This document shows, in pieces, positions 35,389-45,541 of a stretch of 45,541 bases of DNA. Below the pieces are notes generated by a model. The model ran no database searches, was not told the origin of the DNA, and saw nothing but the letters and a program-made list of their open reading frames with translations. The position numbers and the translations under genes were made by a program. How positions within the stretch are numbered: position 1 is the stretch's first letter; each line of letters starts with the position of its first letter. Where the stretch lies: assembly GCF_000691805.2 (NCBI RefSeq), contig NZ_DF820498.1:1-45541 (forward strand). Reading direction: 5' to 3'. Origin of the DNA: Weissella oryzae SG25 (lineage in GTDB: Bacteria > Bacillota > Bacilli > Lactobacillales > Lactobacillaceae).

Positions 35389-36753
35389 TTAATCTTCGTC
35401 GGTTGCTTCAGGTTCTTCAACCTGCTCAACCGGTAATTCAACAACTTCGAAATCGTTAATATAGGCATCTTTGAAATCCATCGCTGTAATCTCAAAATTT
35501 TCAACCCGCATTGGTTCACCAACTGTTACGTCTGGCTGCTCATCTAAAATATAACCCGTCAAGGTAACCATTTCAGACTCTTCAAAGTCACGGAGCGTCG
35601 TTTTGAAGAAGCGTTCAAAATCATACAAGGTAACCTTACCAGAAATCTTGTAATGCATGTTCCCATCTTCATCGGAACCTAATTTGGTAATCAAATCATC
35701 AGCCACGTCATCAATTTCATCACGCACTGTACCGAACAACTCTTCATACACATCCTTATCGGTAACAATTCCCGACGTTCCACCATATTCGTCCTTAACA
35801 ACGACAATTGGTGTCCGATGGGTAATCATTTCTTTCAAAACTTCTGTAATTGGTTGATTCTCACTCACCGTTGGAATATTCCGCAAAACTAGTCTGACAG
35901 AAGAATTCATATTTAAGCGACCTTGGCGGACTAAATCATAGTTATAGACATAACCTAAAATCTTATCCTTATCATTATTGGCCACAACTGGAATCCGTGA
36001 GAAACCTTCTTCCAAATAAAGATTAAGCGCATCTTGAATTGATGCAGTCACATCGACGACGGTCAATTGTGTCCGATCAATCATAATATCAATGGCAACC
36101 TTGTCATTCATCTCAAAGGCGCGCTTCATAAAGGTCAAATCTTCTTCATCCAATTCACCGGCCTGTGCGGCATCCTCTGACAAAGAAATAATCTCATTTT
36201 GCGAGTAAATATCTTCATCGGGATGCGCATTGAAGCCGAGCATCTTTGTAATTAGAGCTGCTGCCCGATCAAATAACCAAATTAAAGGATACAAGATTAC
36301 ATGGAAAAACATCACTGGTCGCACGATAAATAGTAGCACACGGACCGGTTGATCAATCGCAATGTTTTTTGGCACCAAGTCTGTAAAGACGGCGTGGATA
36401 AAAGTAAAAATCAAAATAGCTGCAAGCGAAGCTATGCTATGCGCAACGGCAGCCGGTAAAATCTTAGCCCCAATGATTAAATTGGCAATCGTTTCCTCAC
36501 CAATCCAACCTAAAATCAAAGACGTTACCGTGATTCCTACCTGAGCCGTTGATAAATACTCAGTTAGGTGATCAAGCATATTCAAAGCATGCTGAATGTT
36601 AGCAGATGGCTTTTGCCGTGCCTCTTGAAGGGCACGTAAAGCAGATGGTCGCACTTTAACCAAAGAATATTCGGTTAGTGTGAACAAAACTGCTAGTATC
36701 AAAATAATAATTATTATAACTAAATTGACCATAATAGACGGACCGGAATCCAT
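35389..36753 (-). CDS. CNNM/CorC-family membrane protein with CBS domains, copy 2
   Basis: A 454-residue paralogue of the gene at 29321-30667 with the same order: CNNM membrane domain, CBS pair with DEYGGTSGIVTDKDVYEELFG, and CorC_HlyC domain, followed by an extra acidic tail (EEPEATDED). It probably handles divalent cations at the membrane. AGAGG lies upstream of the ATG. It follows rsmA by 54 bp on the same strand with no clear terminator. Confidence 0.92.
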   Translation of the reverse strand: MDSGPSIMVNLVIIIIILILAVLFTLTEYSLVKVRPSALRALQEARQKPSANIQHALNMLDHLTEYLSTAQVGITVTSLILGWIGEETIANLIIGAKILPAAVAHSIASLAAILIFTFIHAVFTDLVPKNIAIDQPVRVLLFIVRPVMFFHVILYPLIWLFDRAAALITKMLGFNAHPDEDIYSQNEIISLSEDAAQAGELDEEDLTFMKRAFEMNDKVAIDIMIDRTQLTVVDVTASIQDALNLYLEEGFSRIPVVANNDKDKILGYVYNYDLVRQGRLNMNSSVRLVLRNIPTVSENQPITEVLKEMITHRTPIVVVKDEYGGTSGIVTDKDVYEELFGTVRDEIDDVADDLITKLGSDEDGNMHYKISGKVTLYDFERFFKTTLRDFEESEMVTLTGYILDEQPDVTVGEPMRVENFEITAMDFKDAYINDFEVVELPVEQVEEPEATDED

Positions 36754-36807
36754 ATTTGGGTTACCTCTTTTTCTTAAAAATTTATTGCAGTAGCATCATT
36801 ATATAAT

Positions 36808-37704
36808 TTACTTATCGTAAACGCCAGCATTAAAAAGCGCATTGTGTAAACTAATAAATTCTTCTAAAGTTAATTTCTCAGCACGAATTTTTGGTGAAAT
36901 TTCAGCCGCAGCCAAAGCAGCCGTTAATTTAGCCACCATCACCTCATTCTTACCAAATGCAGCTGTTAAATTATTCCAAAGCGTTTTACGCCGTAGAGCA
37001 AAACCAATTCTAAATAGTTCAAATAATTTAACTTCATCCTGTGGTAAGACGGCTAATGGCTCACGTGGTGTCAACTTAACAATCGCTGAATCAACATTAG
37101 GATTAGGAATAAATGACTTACGTGACACGGTAAAAGCAAGTCGGGCGTTCATACGATATTGCACGGCTAGTGAAAGTGAACCATACTCTTTTGTACCCGG
37201 CCGAGCTGATAAACGCTCGGCGACTTCTTTTTGCATCATTACAACAATTGCATCAAAATGAATCCCTGATTGCAACAGTTGCATCAAAATTGCCGTCGTA
37301 ATGTAATAAGGTAAATTCGCCACTAATTTAAGGGGCGCTGTTGGATCAGAGAAGGATGCTTTAATTGAAACTGCTAAATCAACCTTCAAAATATCTTGGT
37401 TAATAATCTTAACATTCTGATAGGGTTGTAGCGTGTCCGCTAAGACTTCCATTAAACGACTATCAATTTCAAAAGCCACCACTTCCTTGGCAGCCCGGGC
37501 TAATTGCTCCGTCAAAGCCCCAATTCCGGGGCCAATTTCAATTACATTATCGGTCGCACTGACATCCCCAGCGGCCACGATATTATGTAGGATATTAATA
37601 TCCGTTAAGAAATTTTGCCCCAAAGACTTCTTAGTGTTAATGCCATATTGGTTCATTATCGCCTGGGTACGTAAGGGGCTTGCAATATCTGGTATATCAA
37701 CCAT
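36808..37704 (-). CDS. rsmA: 16S rRNA dimethyladenosine transferase RsmA (KsgA)
   Basis: A 298-residue methyltransferase dimethylating A1518 and A1519 of 16S rRNA, a late check in 30S assembly. The SAM-binding motif [15 protein letters not shown], the catalytic motif NLPYYIT and the opening KKSLGQNFL are present. It starts 7 bp after rnmV, as in other Bacillota. Loss of the enzyme confers kasugamycin resistance. Confidence 0.97.
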   Translation of the reverse strand: MVDIPDIASPLRTQAIMNQYGINTKKSLGQNFLTDINILHNIVAAGDVSATDNVIEIGPGIGALTEQLARAAKEVVAFEIDSRLMEVLADTLQPYQNVKIINQDILKVDLAVSIKASFSDPTAPLKLVANLPYYITTAILMQLLQSGIHFDAIVVMMQKEVAERLSARPGTKEYGSLSLAVQYRMNARLAFTVSRKSFIPNPNVDSAIVKLTPREPLAVLPQDEVKLFELFRIGFALRRKTLWNNLTAAFGKNEVMVAKLTAALAAAEISPKIRAEKLTLEEFISLHNALFNAGVYDK

Positions 37705-37711
37705 ATTTTAT

Positions 37712-38266
37712 TTAATCCTCAAGTTCTTTCAATACTATCTGTAATTCATCACCTTTGATACCAAACATCTGGAGGCGCTTTAACAATTGCTTGCCATTCA
37801 CATAGCCTAACTTTAGGCGTTCAGCGACAAAGGTCCGGCGCTTAGCAGCATTTGCACCACCAATTAAACCAGCTTGAAGCAAATCATGCTGGGTAATATC
37901 TGAAATCAGGTCAACTTCATGCGGAGTATAGACCTTTGCTAAGGCCTGCTCAATCGCCGCCTGGTCAGCGTACTCAATTCCCAAACTATGGTGGGGAATT
38001 AAACGTCCCGCTTCATTTTTTGTTAAAAAGGCGTGTTTAGCCGTTGGTACGGCGGCCGTAATCAACTTTCGTAACCGTTCACCGTTAAAATCAGGATCTG
38101 TAAAGACAATGACGCCGCGCCTTTGGGCGGCTTCCTTAATTGCCATGATTGTTTTATCTGAAAGTGCCGAACCATTCGTTTCTAAAGTATCAGCTGCGAC
38201 AAAGCGTTGAATAACGGCTGTGTCGGCCTTTCCCTCAACCACGATAACTTCTTTAATTTTTTCCAT
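37712..38266 (-). CDS. rnmV: Ribonuclease M5
   Basis: A 184-residue Toprim nuclease that matures 5S rRNA. The Toprim residues are in VVEGKADTAVI and VFTDPDFNGERLR, and the C-terminal KRRTFVAERLKLGYVNGKQLLKRL is typical. It begins 1 bp after the tatD stop and is followed by rsmA. An rRNA operon ends about 7 kb upstream, so its substrate gene is nearby. Confidence 0.96.
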   Translation of the reverse strand: MEKIKEVIVVEGKADTAVIQRFVAADTLETNGSALSDKTIMAIKEAAQRRGVIVFTDPDFNGERLRKLITAAVPTAKHAFLTKNEAGRLIPHHSLGIEYADQAAIEQALAKVYTPHEVDLISDITQHDLLQAGLIGGANAAKRRTFVAERLKLGYVNGKQLLKRLQMFGIKGDELQIVLKELED

Positions 38267-38267
38267 A

Positions 38268-39068
38268 TTAAGCTAAATGCCAAAGACGATGTGCATTTTC
38301 CCGAGTCAATTCTGCAAGTTCGTTGTATTCCATCCCTAGCTGATTTGCTAAATTATCAATAGTATGGCGGACAAACATTGGCTCATTTTGCTTACCACGT
38401 AGCGGTACTGGCGCTAAATATGGTGCATCGGTTTCAACTAATAATCGGTCACGTGGGACTACCTGTACAGCCTTTTGCACTTCTTTGGCATTCTTAAATG
38501 TTGCAATTCCTGAAAATGAAATGTACATTCCTAAGTCTAAAAAGCGCTTAACTTCATTTTCATCACCAGCAAATGAGTGCATAACGCCGCCAAATTGCGC
38601 AACATCATTCTCTTTCAACATAGCATAAACATCATCGAAAGCATCACGGGCATGAATCGTTACTGGTAGTTTAAACTCCTTAGCTAAATCCAACTGGGCC
38701 TGGAAAGCTTTCTTTTGGTCAGCTGGCGTTGTCGTGTCCCAATAGTAATCAAGCCCCATTTCACCAAGCCCAATTACCGCTGGGTCGCTGAGTTGTTTTC
38801 GTAAGGTAGCCAATTCGGCTGGTCCGAACCCATTAATGTCCTCGGGTTGCCAACCAACAATAGCATGGGCCCCCTCAAACTCATGAGCAATCTCAATTGC
38901 CCGCTCGTTGCCGACAGTATCATAACCAACAATGTTCATCTCAACTACCCGGTATTCCCGGGCCCGAGCCCAATATGCTGCAACATCATGCCAAAAAGCA
39001 TCATCATTCAAATGGGTATGCGTATCAAAACTATCCGCTGGACGTTTTGTCGGATCATAAATGGCCAT
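38268..39068 (-). CDS. tatD: TatD-family metal-dependent deoxyribonuclease
   Basis: A 266-residue TIM-barrel hydrolase. The metal-binding DTHTHL (about 14-19), GLGEMGLDYYWD, HARDAF, MHSFAG and ETDAPYLAP are all present. TatD proteins have 3'-5' DNase activity. The terminator upstream implies a separate promoter for tatD-rnmV-rsmA in 39069-39136. Confidence 0.95.
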   Translation of the reverse strand: MAIYDPTKRPADSFDTHTHLNDDAFWHDVAAYWARAREYRVVEMNIVGYDTVGNERAIEIAHEFEGAHAIVGWQPEDINGFGPAELATLRKQLSDPAVIGLGEMGLDYYWDTTTPADQKKAFQAQLDLAKEFKLPVTIHARDAFDDVYAMLKENDVAQFGGVMHSFAGDENEVKRFLDLGMYISFSGIATFKNAKEVQKAVQVVPRDRLLVETDAPYLAPVPLRGKQNEPMFVRHTIDNLANQLGMEYNELAELTRENAHRLWHLA

Positions 39069-39136
39069 TTCTTTACCTTCTTTAATATCATTCTTATTTT
39101 AAATCTAGAAATTTTTCAATCATTCTTAATGATACC

Positions 39137-39168
39137 AAAAAAGCACGCTGGACTTAACCCCAGCGTGC
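39137..39168 (-). terminator. Terminator of the antiporter gene
   Basis: GCACGCTGG/CCAGCGTGC stem, 8-nt loop, U6 on the minus strand, 13 nt after the stop. Confidence 0.92.
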
Positions 39169-39181
39169 AATTTACTTGATT

Positions 39182-41320
39182 TTAGTCTTCAATATCGGCC
39201 GACAAAAGCAATGCTTGCGCTGCAATCACTTCATCGTATAACTCTTTAAGTAAGGCCGGATTAAATTCATTCTTTAAACGTCCATTTTGAATATAGGTCA
39301 ATTCTGCCTGCAAAGCAGCCAACAAAACTTCGCTTTCTTCAACGTCCGCACTCTCTTGACGCTCCCAGCGACCACGACTTGAAGCAATCACGTGCCGAAC
39401 GGCAATAATGTGCCGCTGGTCGGCTCCTTCCATTTCAAGCTGATTAACATACTCCGTTAATGCACTATCTGAAATTACCGCCATTTCATTGAAAATATCC
39501 TGCCGGGCGTTCTTCTTACTAACGCTATAGTCCTGTGGGGCTAGCTGTAATTGCGCATCAAGCCAAGCCTTTTGCTGCTCAACACTCTTTTTCACCTCAG
39601 CTTGAACTGGCGCTGGTAATTCAGCTAAACGGCTCATTTGAGCATCTAAGCGTTTACTATACCGTTCAAGATGCTCTTGGCGCCGTTTATATTCGCGCTG
39701 TTTCATCTTCTTAGGGTTGCGTACTAGACGTTTAACCATATTGAACAAAATTTGTAGCCAGATAAAGAAGTTTTTCTTACCAAAAGCCCACTTCCGATCT
39801 TGACTGGCTTTCAAACGCCGATAGAAAATCATCAAGTTTTCACTGACGGCACCACTATCAATCGCCTCTTCCATCGCCTTATCAATAACCGTTGTAACCT
39901 CTTTCGTCGCTTTTATCCATTCTTCACGATCTAACTGATCACTACCGTAGCCCAACTGATCTTGTAATTGACCAATCACACGCTGCTTAACGGAACTAGA
40001 AATATCTAAACTATCAACAAAGGCCATTCCAGTATTAATCATCGCTAAGTGAGCCTTTGAATATTCATCAACACCAAATTTAGGCTCAACCTTATCCAAC
40101 ATCTTAGGGAAAATAATTAGTGGCACAATTAAGCTCAGTAAGATTACTGTTGCTGCAATTAAAAGCAAAGCATTACGCTGGGGGAAGGGTGCACCATTAT
40201 CTAGCGTTAACGGCAAGGAAAAGGCCATCGCCATAGTAACAGTCCCGTGAACACCACCTAATGCAAAAACCCAACCATCACGGCCTTTATCATCAATAAA
40301 ATTAGAGATGGGACCATCATTACTACGATAAATTACAATAAATCTAAAGACTAACATTACTAAATAAATGGCTATACCAATGCCGATGTAATACAACCAC
40401 TGGCTGTCGTGTCCAGTACCATCTTTAATCACTTGGACTAATGCCGAACCAAGCAAAACAAAGACCAAGCCGTTTAATACTTCTGAAACAATCCCAGTTA
40501 ATTGGTTCGTTAAATTACTCAAAACTGATGACATAAATTGGGTGTGATGCCGCTCTTCATTTGAAAAGACCCCTGTGACCACCACCGCAATAATCCCAGA
40601 TAACCCAAGATGCTCAGTTAAGCCATAGATAAAGATTGGCGCCAAGAAATATAACATTGTATGGGCAACTGTATCATCAAATTGATTTCGCAATAAGTAT
40701 TGACGCAGCATCATTAAAATAAAACCGGCTAGCAAACCAACAATCGCTCCACCAAAGGCAACTTTCATAAATTCGATAAAACCAGTTACAAAAGAAAACT
40801 TACCCGTATTCAACCAAATCAACGCCAATTCTAAAACAACTAAACCAGTTGCATCATTAAAAAGCGACTCTAAACTCAAAGCACGTTTAATACCACTTGG
40901 TACGGCACGGCCTTCGGTAACTGATTCGAGTGCGGTTGCATCAGTTGGTGTAACAATCGCTGCCAATGCCAACATTAGTGGCATTGACCAGGCTAACGCA
41001 TGTGAGCCTAATAAAGTTAGCAGCAATACGGTCATAATTGCTACCCCCCCAGCTAGACCAACAATCGCTCCAAAGTTACGTGAGATTATCCGTGCACTAG
41101 TTTTTTGACCTTCATAAAAAAGTAAAGGTGCAATAATCAGCATCATAAACCATGACGGATCTAGCTGCGGCGTAAAATTATGTAAAGCCGGTACTAAGGC
41201 CAGAATAATTCCACCCAAAATCTGCCAAAATGCTTTTGGTATGCTAGGAATTGCTTGTGATAAAAAATTAGCAATTATGATTGTGACAATCATAAAAGAT
41301 AAAACATAAAAGATTAACAT
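39182..41320 (-). CDS. CPA1-family Na+/H+ antiporter
   Basis: A 712-residue antiporter. The N-terminal half (about 1-410) has about 12 membrane segments with the ion-site motifs VTPTDATALESV and SLFNDATGLV. The C-terminal 300 residues are cytoplasmic, charged and helical, with a basic stretch near 535-565 (RNPKKMKQREYKRR) and likely coiled coils. It exchanges Na+ (or K+) for protons. GGGGGAGA precedes the ATG. It begins 14 bp after recQ, so the two form an operon placed between metG and tatD. Confidence 0.92.
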   Translation of the reverse strand: MLIFYVLSFMIVTIIIANFLSQAIPSIPKAFWQILGGIILALVPALHNFTPQLDPSWFMMLIIAPLLFYEGQKTSARIISRNFGAIVGLAGGVAIMTVLLLTLLGSHALAWSMPLMLALAAIVTPTDATALESVTEGRAVPSGIKRALSLESLFNDATGLVVLELALIWLNTGKFSFVTGFIEFMKVAFGGAIVGLLAGFILMMLRQYLLRNQFDDTVAHTMLYFLAPIFIYGLTEHLGLSGIIAVVVTGVFSNEERHHTQFMSSVLSNLTNQLTGIVSEVLNGLVFVLLGSALVQVIKDGTGHDSQWLYYIGIGIAIYLVMLVFRFIVIYRSNDGPISNFIDDKGRDGWVFALGGVHGTVTMAMAFSLPLTLDNGAPFPQRNALLLIAATVILLSLIVPLIIFPKMLDKVEPKFGVDEYSKAHLAMINTGMAFVDSLDISSSVKQRVIGQLQDQLGYGSDQLDREEWIKATKEVTTVIDKAMEEAIDSGAVSENLMIFYRRLKASQDRKWAFGKKNFFIWLQILFNMVKRLVRNPKKMKQREYKRRQEHLERYSKRLDAQMSRLAELPAPVQAEVKKSVEQQKAWLDAQLQLAPQDYSVSKKNARQDIFNEMAVISDSALTEYVNQLEMEGADQRHIIAVRHVIASSRGRWERQESADVEESEVLLAALQAELTYIQNGRLKNEFNPALLKELYDEVIAAQALLLSADIED

Positions 41321-41334
41321 ATCTGCTTCTCCCC

Positions 41335-43137
41335 CTAGACCTCTTCTGATCCTTCGGTTTCACTGTTGATGATTTCCATAAATATTTCACCATATTTTTC
41401 TGCTTTAACTGGACCAACACCATTAATTTTCAAAAGTTCTTCGATCGTTTGCGGCTTTTTCAAACTTAATTCCATCAAAGTCTGGTCAGAAAAAATTGTA
41501 TAGGGTGGATTACCGGCAGCTCTAGCTAATTCAAGGCGCTTAGCCCGTAAAGTTTCAAATAAAGCTCCACCAACAACCTTGGTCAAACGCGTATAATTTT
41601 GCGCTGTACTGGCCTGACGTTGTCTTACCTCTTGCTGGCCTTTAACAACTTGTGCACCCAAATCAGTCAAAGACAAACTATTATATTCGCCCTGCATTTG
41701 AATATAGTTATCGGCGATCAAATAATCAATAAAACTATTTAACCGCTTGAGGGTCGTTTTAGCCATCAGCCCATAGGTTGATAGTTGATCAAACTTGGTC
41801 CACGCCATTTTATCAGGTAATTTCCCGCGCAATACCTGAACTGCCGTCGTTTTACTAGCCTGATGCCCAGTCTGGGTCATCCGATAAATATTCGTCAAAA
41901 CCTTTTGGGCTTCTTCGGTCACATCAACTAATTCACGTTGGTCAGTACAATTACTACACTGTCCGCAATCGGCCATATCTTCACCAAAATATTGCATAAT
42001 ATAACGCGGTAGACACATCTGGGTTGCAGCGAAATTGGTCATTTCTTGTAACTTTTGATATTCATTTTGCCGGTAGGCTGCATCATCATTCTGACCATTA
42101 TCAATAAAGAAACGCTGTAGACGAATATCAGCTGGTGAATAAAGTAAAATCGCCTCACTACTAAGGCCATCACGACCGGCACGCCCAATCTCTTGATAAT
42201 ATGCTTCCACACTACCCGGCAAGGTTGCGTGGATTACATACCGGACGTTGGTCTTGTTGATTCCCATTCCAAAGGCATTGGTTGCCACGATTACATCAAC
42301 ATCATCATACAAAAACGCCTTTTGAGCTGCACTTCGCGCTTGATCGGGCATTCCCGCATGATAGCTAACCGCTTTAATATTTTCCGCTTGTAAATACTGC
42401 GTCAACTCATCAACTTTTTTCCGGGTACCAGCGTAAATAATCCCAACCTGATTTAGATGATTCTTCACGTAATCTAAAATATATGCCTGTTTTTCTTTAT
42501 CGCTAAGCCCTTTTTCAATTTTTAAAATCAAATTATTCCGGGCAAAACCAGTTACGACTTTCTTTTCAATGTGCAAGCGTTCTTCCAAATCAGTTTGTAC
42601 TCGGGCCGTCGCCGTCGCAGTTAAAGCCATCAATAACGGTTTTGCTGGTAGTTGATCAATTAACTCCACCGCATGTAGATAACTGGGGCGGAAATCATGT
42701 CCCCATTGTGATAGCACATGGACTTCATCAATTACCACCATCGCAACATCGGTTTCGAGTAATGTCTGATAAAAATTAGGGTCTTCCAAGCGCTCTGGCG
42801 CAATATAAACTAGTTTATAACGTCCTTGTTGCATCGCCCATTGTCGATCGCGTAGCGTCGCAAAATCGAGCGAAGAATTGATTAATGTCGCATCAACACC
42901 AGCCAATTGTAACTCAGCCACCTGATTTTGCATCAATGAAATTAGTGGTGATACTACAATGGTCGTACCGGCCAATAATAAGGCTGGAATTTGATAGGTT
43001 AGTGACTTACCACCACCAGTTGGCATAACCCCTAAAGTTCGCTGACCGGCTAAGACACCATCAATAATTTCAGCTTGACCAGGCCGAAACTCATCATAGC
43101 CAAAGGTCTTTTGTAATACTTCTAAAGATTTTTGCAC
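41335..43137 (-). CDS. recQ: ATP-dependent DNA helicase RecQ
   Basis: A 600-residue RecQ, typical length. Walker A is MPTGGGKS, helicase motif II is DEVH (usually DEAH) in DEVHVLSQWGHDFRPSY, and motif VI contains QEIGRAGRDG. The zinc-binding cysteines CLPRYIMQYF...CGQCSNC are intact. A winged-helix domain and a C-terminal HRDC domain (about 515-590) follow. The GTG at 43137 is the likelier start, with G6 four nt upstream; a TTG at 43158 has no ribosome-binding site. A terminator lies between metG and recQ. Confidence 0.93.
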   Translation of the reverse strand: MQKSLEVLQKTFGYDEFRPGQAEIIDGVLAGQRTLGVMPTGGGKSLTYQIPALLLAGTTIVVSPLISLMQNQVAELQLAGVDATLINSSLDFATLRDRQWAMQQGRYKLVYIAPERLEDPNFYQTLLETDVAMVVIDEVHVLSQWGHDFRPSYLHAVELIDQLPAKPLLMALTATATARVQTDLEERLHIEKKVVTGFARNNLILKIEKGLSDKEKQAYILDYVKNHLNQVGIIYAGTRKKVDELTQYLQAENIKAVSYHAGMPDQARSAAQKAFLYDDVDVIVATNAFGMGINKTNVRYVIHATLPGSVEAYYQEIGRAGRDGLSSEAILLYSPADIRLQRFFIDNGQNDDAAYRQNEYQKLQEMTNFAATQMCLPRYIMQYFGEDMADCGQCSNCTDQRELVDVTEEAQKVLTNIYRMTQTGHQASKTTAVQVLRGKLPDKMAWTKFDQLSTYGLMAKTTLKRLNSFIDYLIADNYIQMQGEYNSLSLTDLGAQVVKGQQEVRQRQASTAQNYTRLTKVVGGALFETLRAKRLELARAAGNPPYTIFSDQTLMELSLKKPQTIEELLKINGVGPVKAEKYGEIFMEIINSETEGSEEV

Positions 43138-43171
43138 GCCGCCCCCCGATTCTCTCAACCATAATTTGCAA

Positions 43172-43211
43172 ATAAAAATAAAAACGCCCCCAACTAAAAT
43201 AGTTAGCGACG
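43172..43211 (-). terminator. Terminator of metG
   Basis: CGTCGCTAACT pairs with AGTTGGGGGCG (one mismatch, some G-U), loop ATTTT, followed by U5AU5 on the minus strand. Confidence 0.85.
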
Positions 43212-43221
43212 TTTATAAGCT

Positions 43222-45275
<2,054 letters not shown>

Positions 45276-45324
45276 ATAATTAGCCCTTTAGCGCTAAATA
45301 AATTAACACATTTAAGTATTATAC

Positions 45325-45359
45325 AAAAAAAGTGGAAGTAATCAGTTGATTACTTCCAC
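45325..45359 (-). terminator. Terminator of the rRNA-tRNA operon
   Basis: A perfect 12-bp stem (45332-45343 with 45348-45359), loop AGTT, and U7 on the minus strand, just after tRNA-Gly. Confidence 0.94.
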
Positions 45360-45371
45360 CTCTCTGTATTA

Positions 45372-45443
45372 AGCGAACGACGGGAATCGAACCCGCATTC
45401 CCAGCTTGGAAGGCTGGAGCACTAGCCATTGTACTACGTTCGC
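45372..45443 (-). tRNA. tRNA-Gly (anticodon UCC)
   Basis: The 72-nt cloverleaf is complete: acceptor GCGAACG/CGTTCGC with discriminator U, D-arm GTAC/GTGC, anticodon stem CCAGC/GCTGG with loop CTTCCAA (anticodon TCC), and T-arm GCGGG/CCCGT with TTCGAAT loop. CCA is not encoded. It is the last gene of the rRNA operon, a few nt after 5S. Confidence 0.97.
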
Positions 45444-45445
45444 AT

Positions 45446-45541
45446 AGCATCGCGATGTCCTATCCTCGCAGGAGGCGATCCTCCAACTACTTTTGGCGCT
45501 ACTGAGCTTAACTTCTGTGTTCGGTATGGGAACAGGTGTAT
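45446..45541 (-). rRNA. rrf: 5S ribosomal RNA, 3' part (5' end outside the window)
   Basis: About 95 nt of 5S on the minus strand with the conserved ACACCTGTTCCCATACCGAA and AGAAGTTAAGCTC segments. The last nucleotides (near 45446) are estimated. It is the end of an rRNA operon that continues beyond the right edge. Confidence 0.95.

Overview
The window is a low-GC Gram-positive chromosome segment, most likely from the Lactobacillaceae, perhaps the Weissella/Leuconostoc group. This rests on gene content, gene order, LPxTG, LytR-CpsA-Psr and YhgE surface proteins, and AT-rich intergenic regions. The species call is inference; the family-level call is firmer. The segment lies between two rRNA operons. 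The right edge holds the 3' part of a 5S rRNA followed by tRNA-Gly(UCC) and a terminator. The left edge holds two tandem, near-consensus promoters and the leader of the next rRNA operon, which lies just outside. rRNA and most genes are transcribed leftward (minus strand), as expected for an origin-proximal leading strand. A ParB parS-like site at 22114-22129 supports this.

Right block (36.8-45.4 kb, minus): metG, recQ, a CPA1 Na+/H+ antiporter, tatD, rnmV and rsmA. This is the conserved metG-tatD-rnmV-rsmA cluster with recQ and the antiporter inserted. Left block (0.3-13.9 kb, minus): pth, mfd, a SpoVB/YabM-type flippase, rqcP, divIC, tilS, hpt, ftsH, hslO and lysS, ending at the rRNA promoters. 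This is the same order as in Bacillus, without yabN, yabR and dusB at their usual places.

Middle block (14-36.8 kb) is lineage-specific and surface-oriented. It holds a large LPxTG adhesin between two CNNM/CorC paralogues, the veg gene, dCMP deaminase with thymidylate synthase (dCMP to dUMP to dTMP), and two LytR-CpsA-Psr ligases. It also holds a PadR-controlled DHA2 drug exporter, a PspC gene divergent from a PadR/DUF1700/55-aa membrane operon, uppP, the c-di-AMP receptor cbpA, a TetR/YhgE pair, and an ElaA-type acetyltransferase behind a probable attenuator. UppP, the LCP enzymes and the flippase all serve undecaprenyl-linked cell-wall polymer chemistry.

The most unusual items are four. 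The lysyl-tRNA synthetase carries a C-terminal HD phosphohydrolase domain, which could be an Ap4A or nucleotide hydrolase. The Hsp33 homologue has no cysteine at all, so it lacks the redox switch. The acetyltransferase gene has a structured leader with a terminator directly before its ribosome-binding site. The parS-like site sits in the padR-MFS promoter region. No CRISPR array, insertion sequence or prophage gene was seen.
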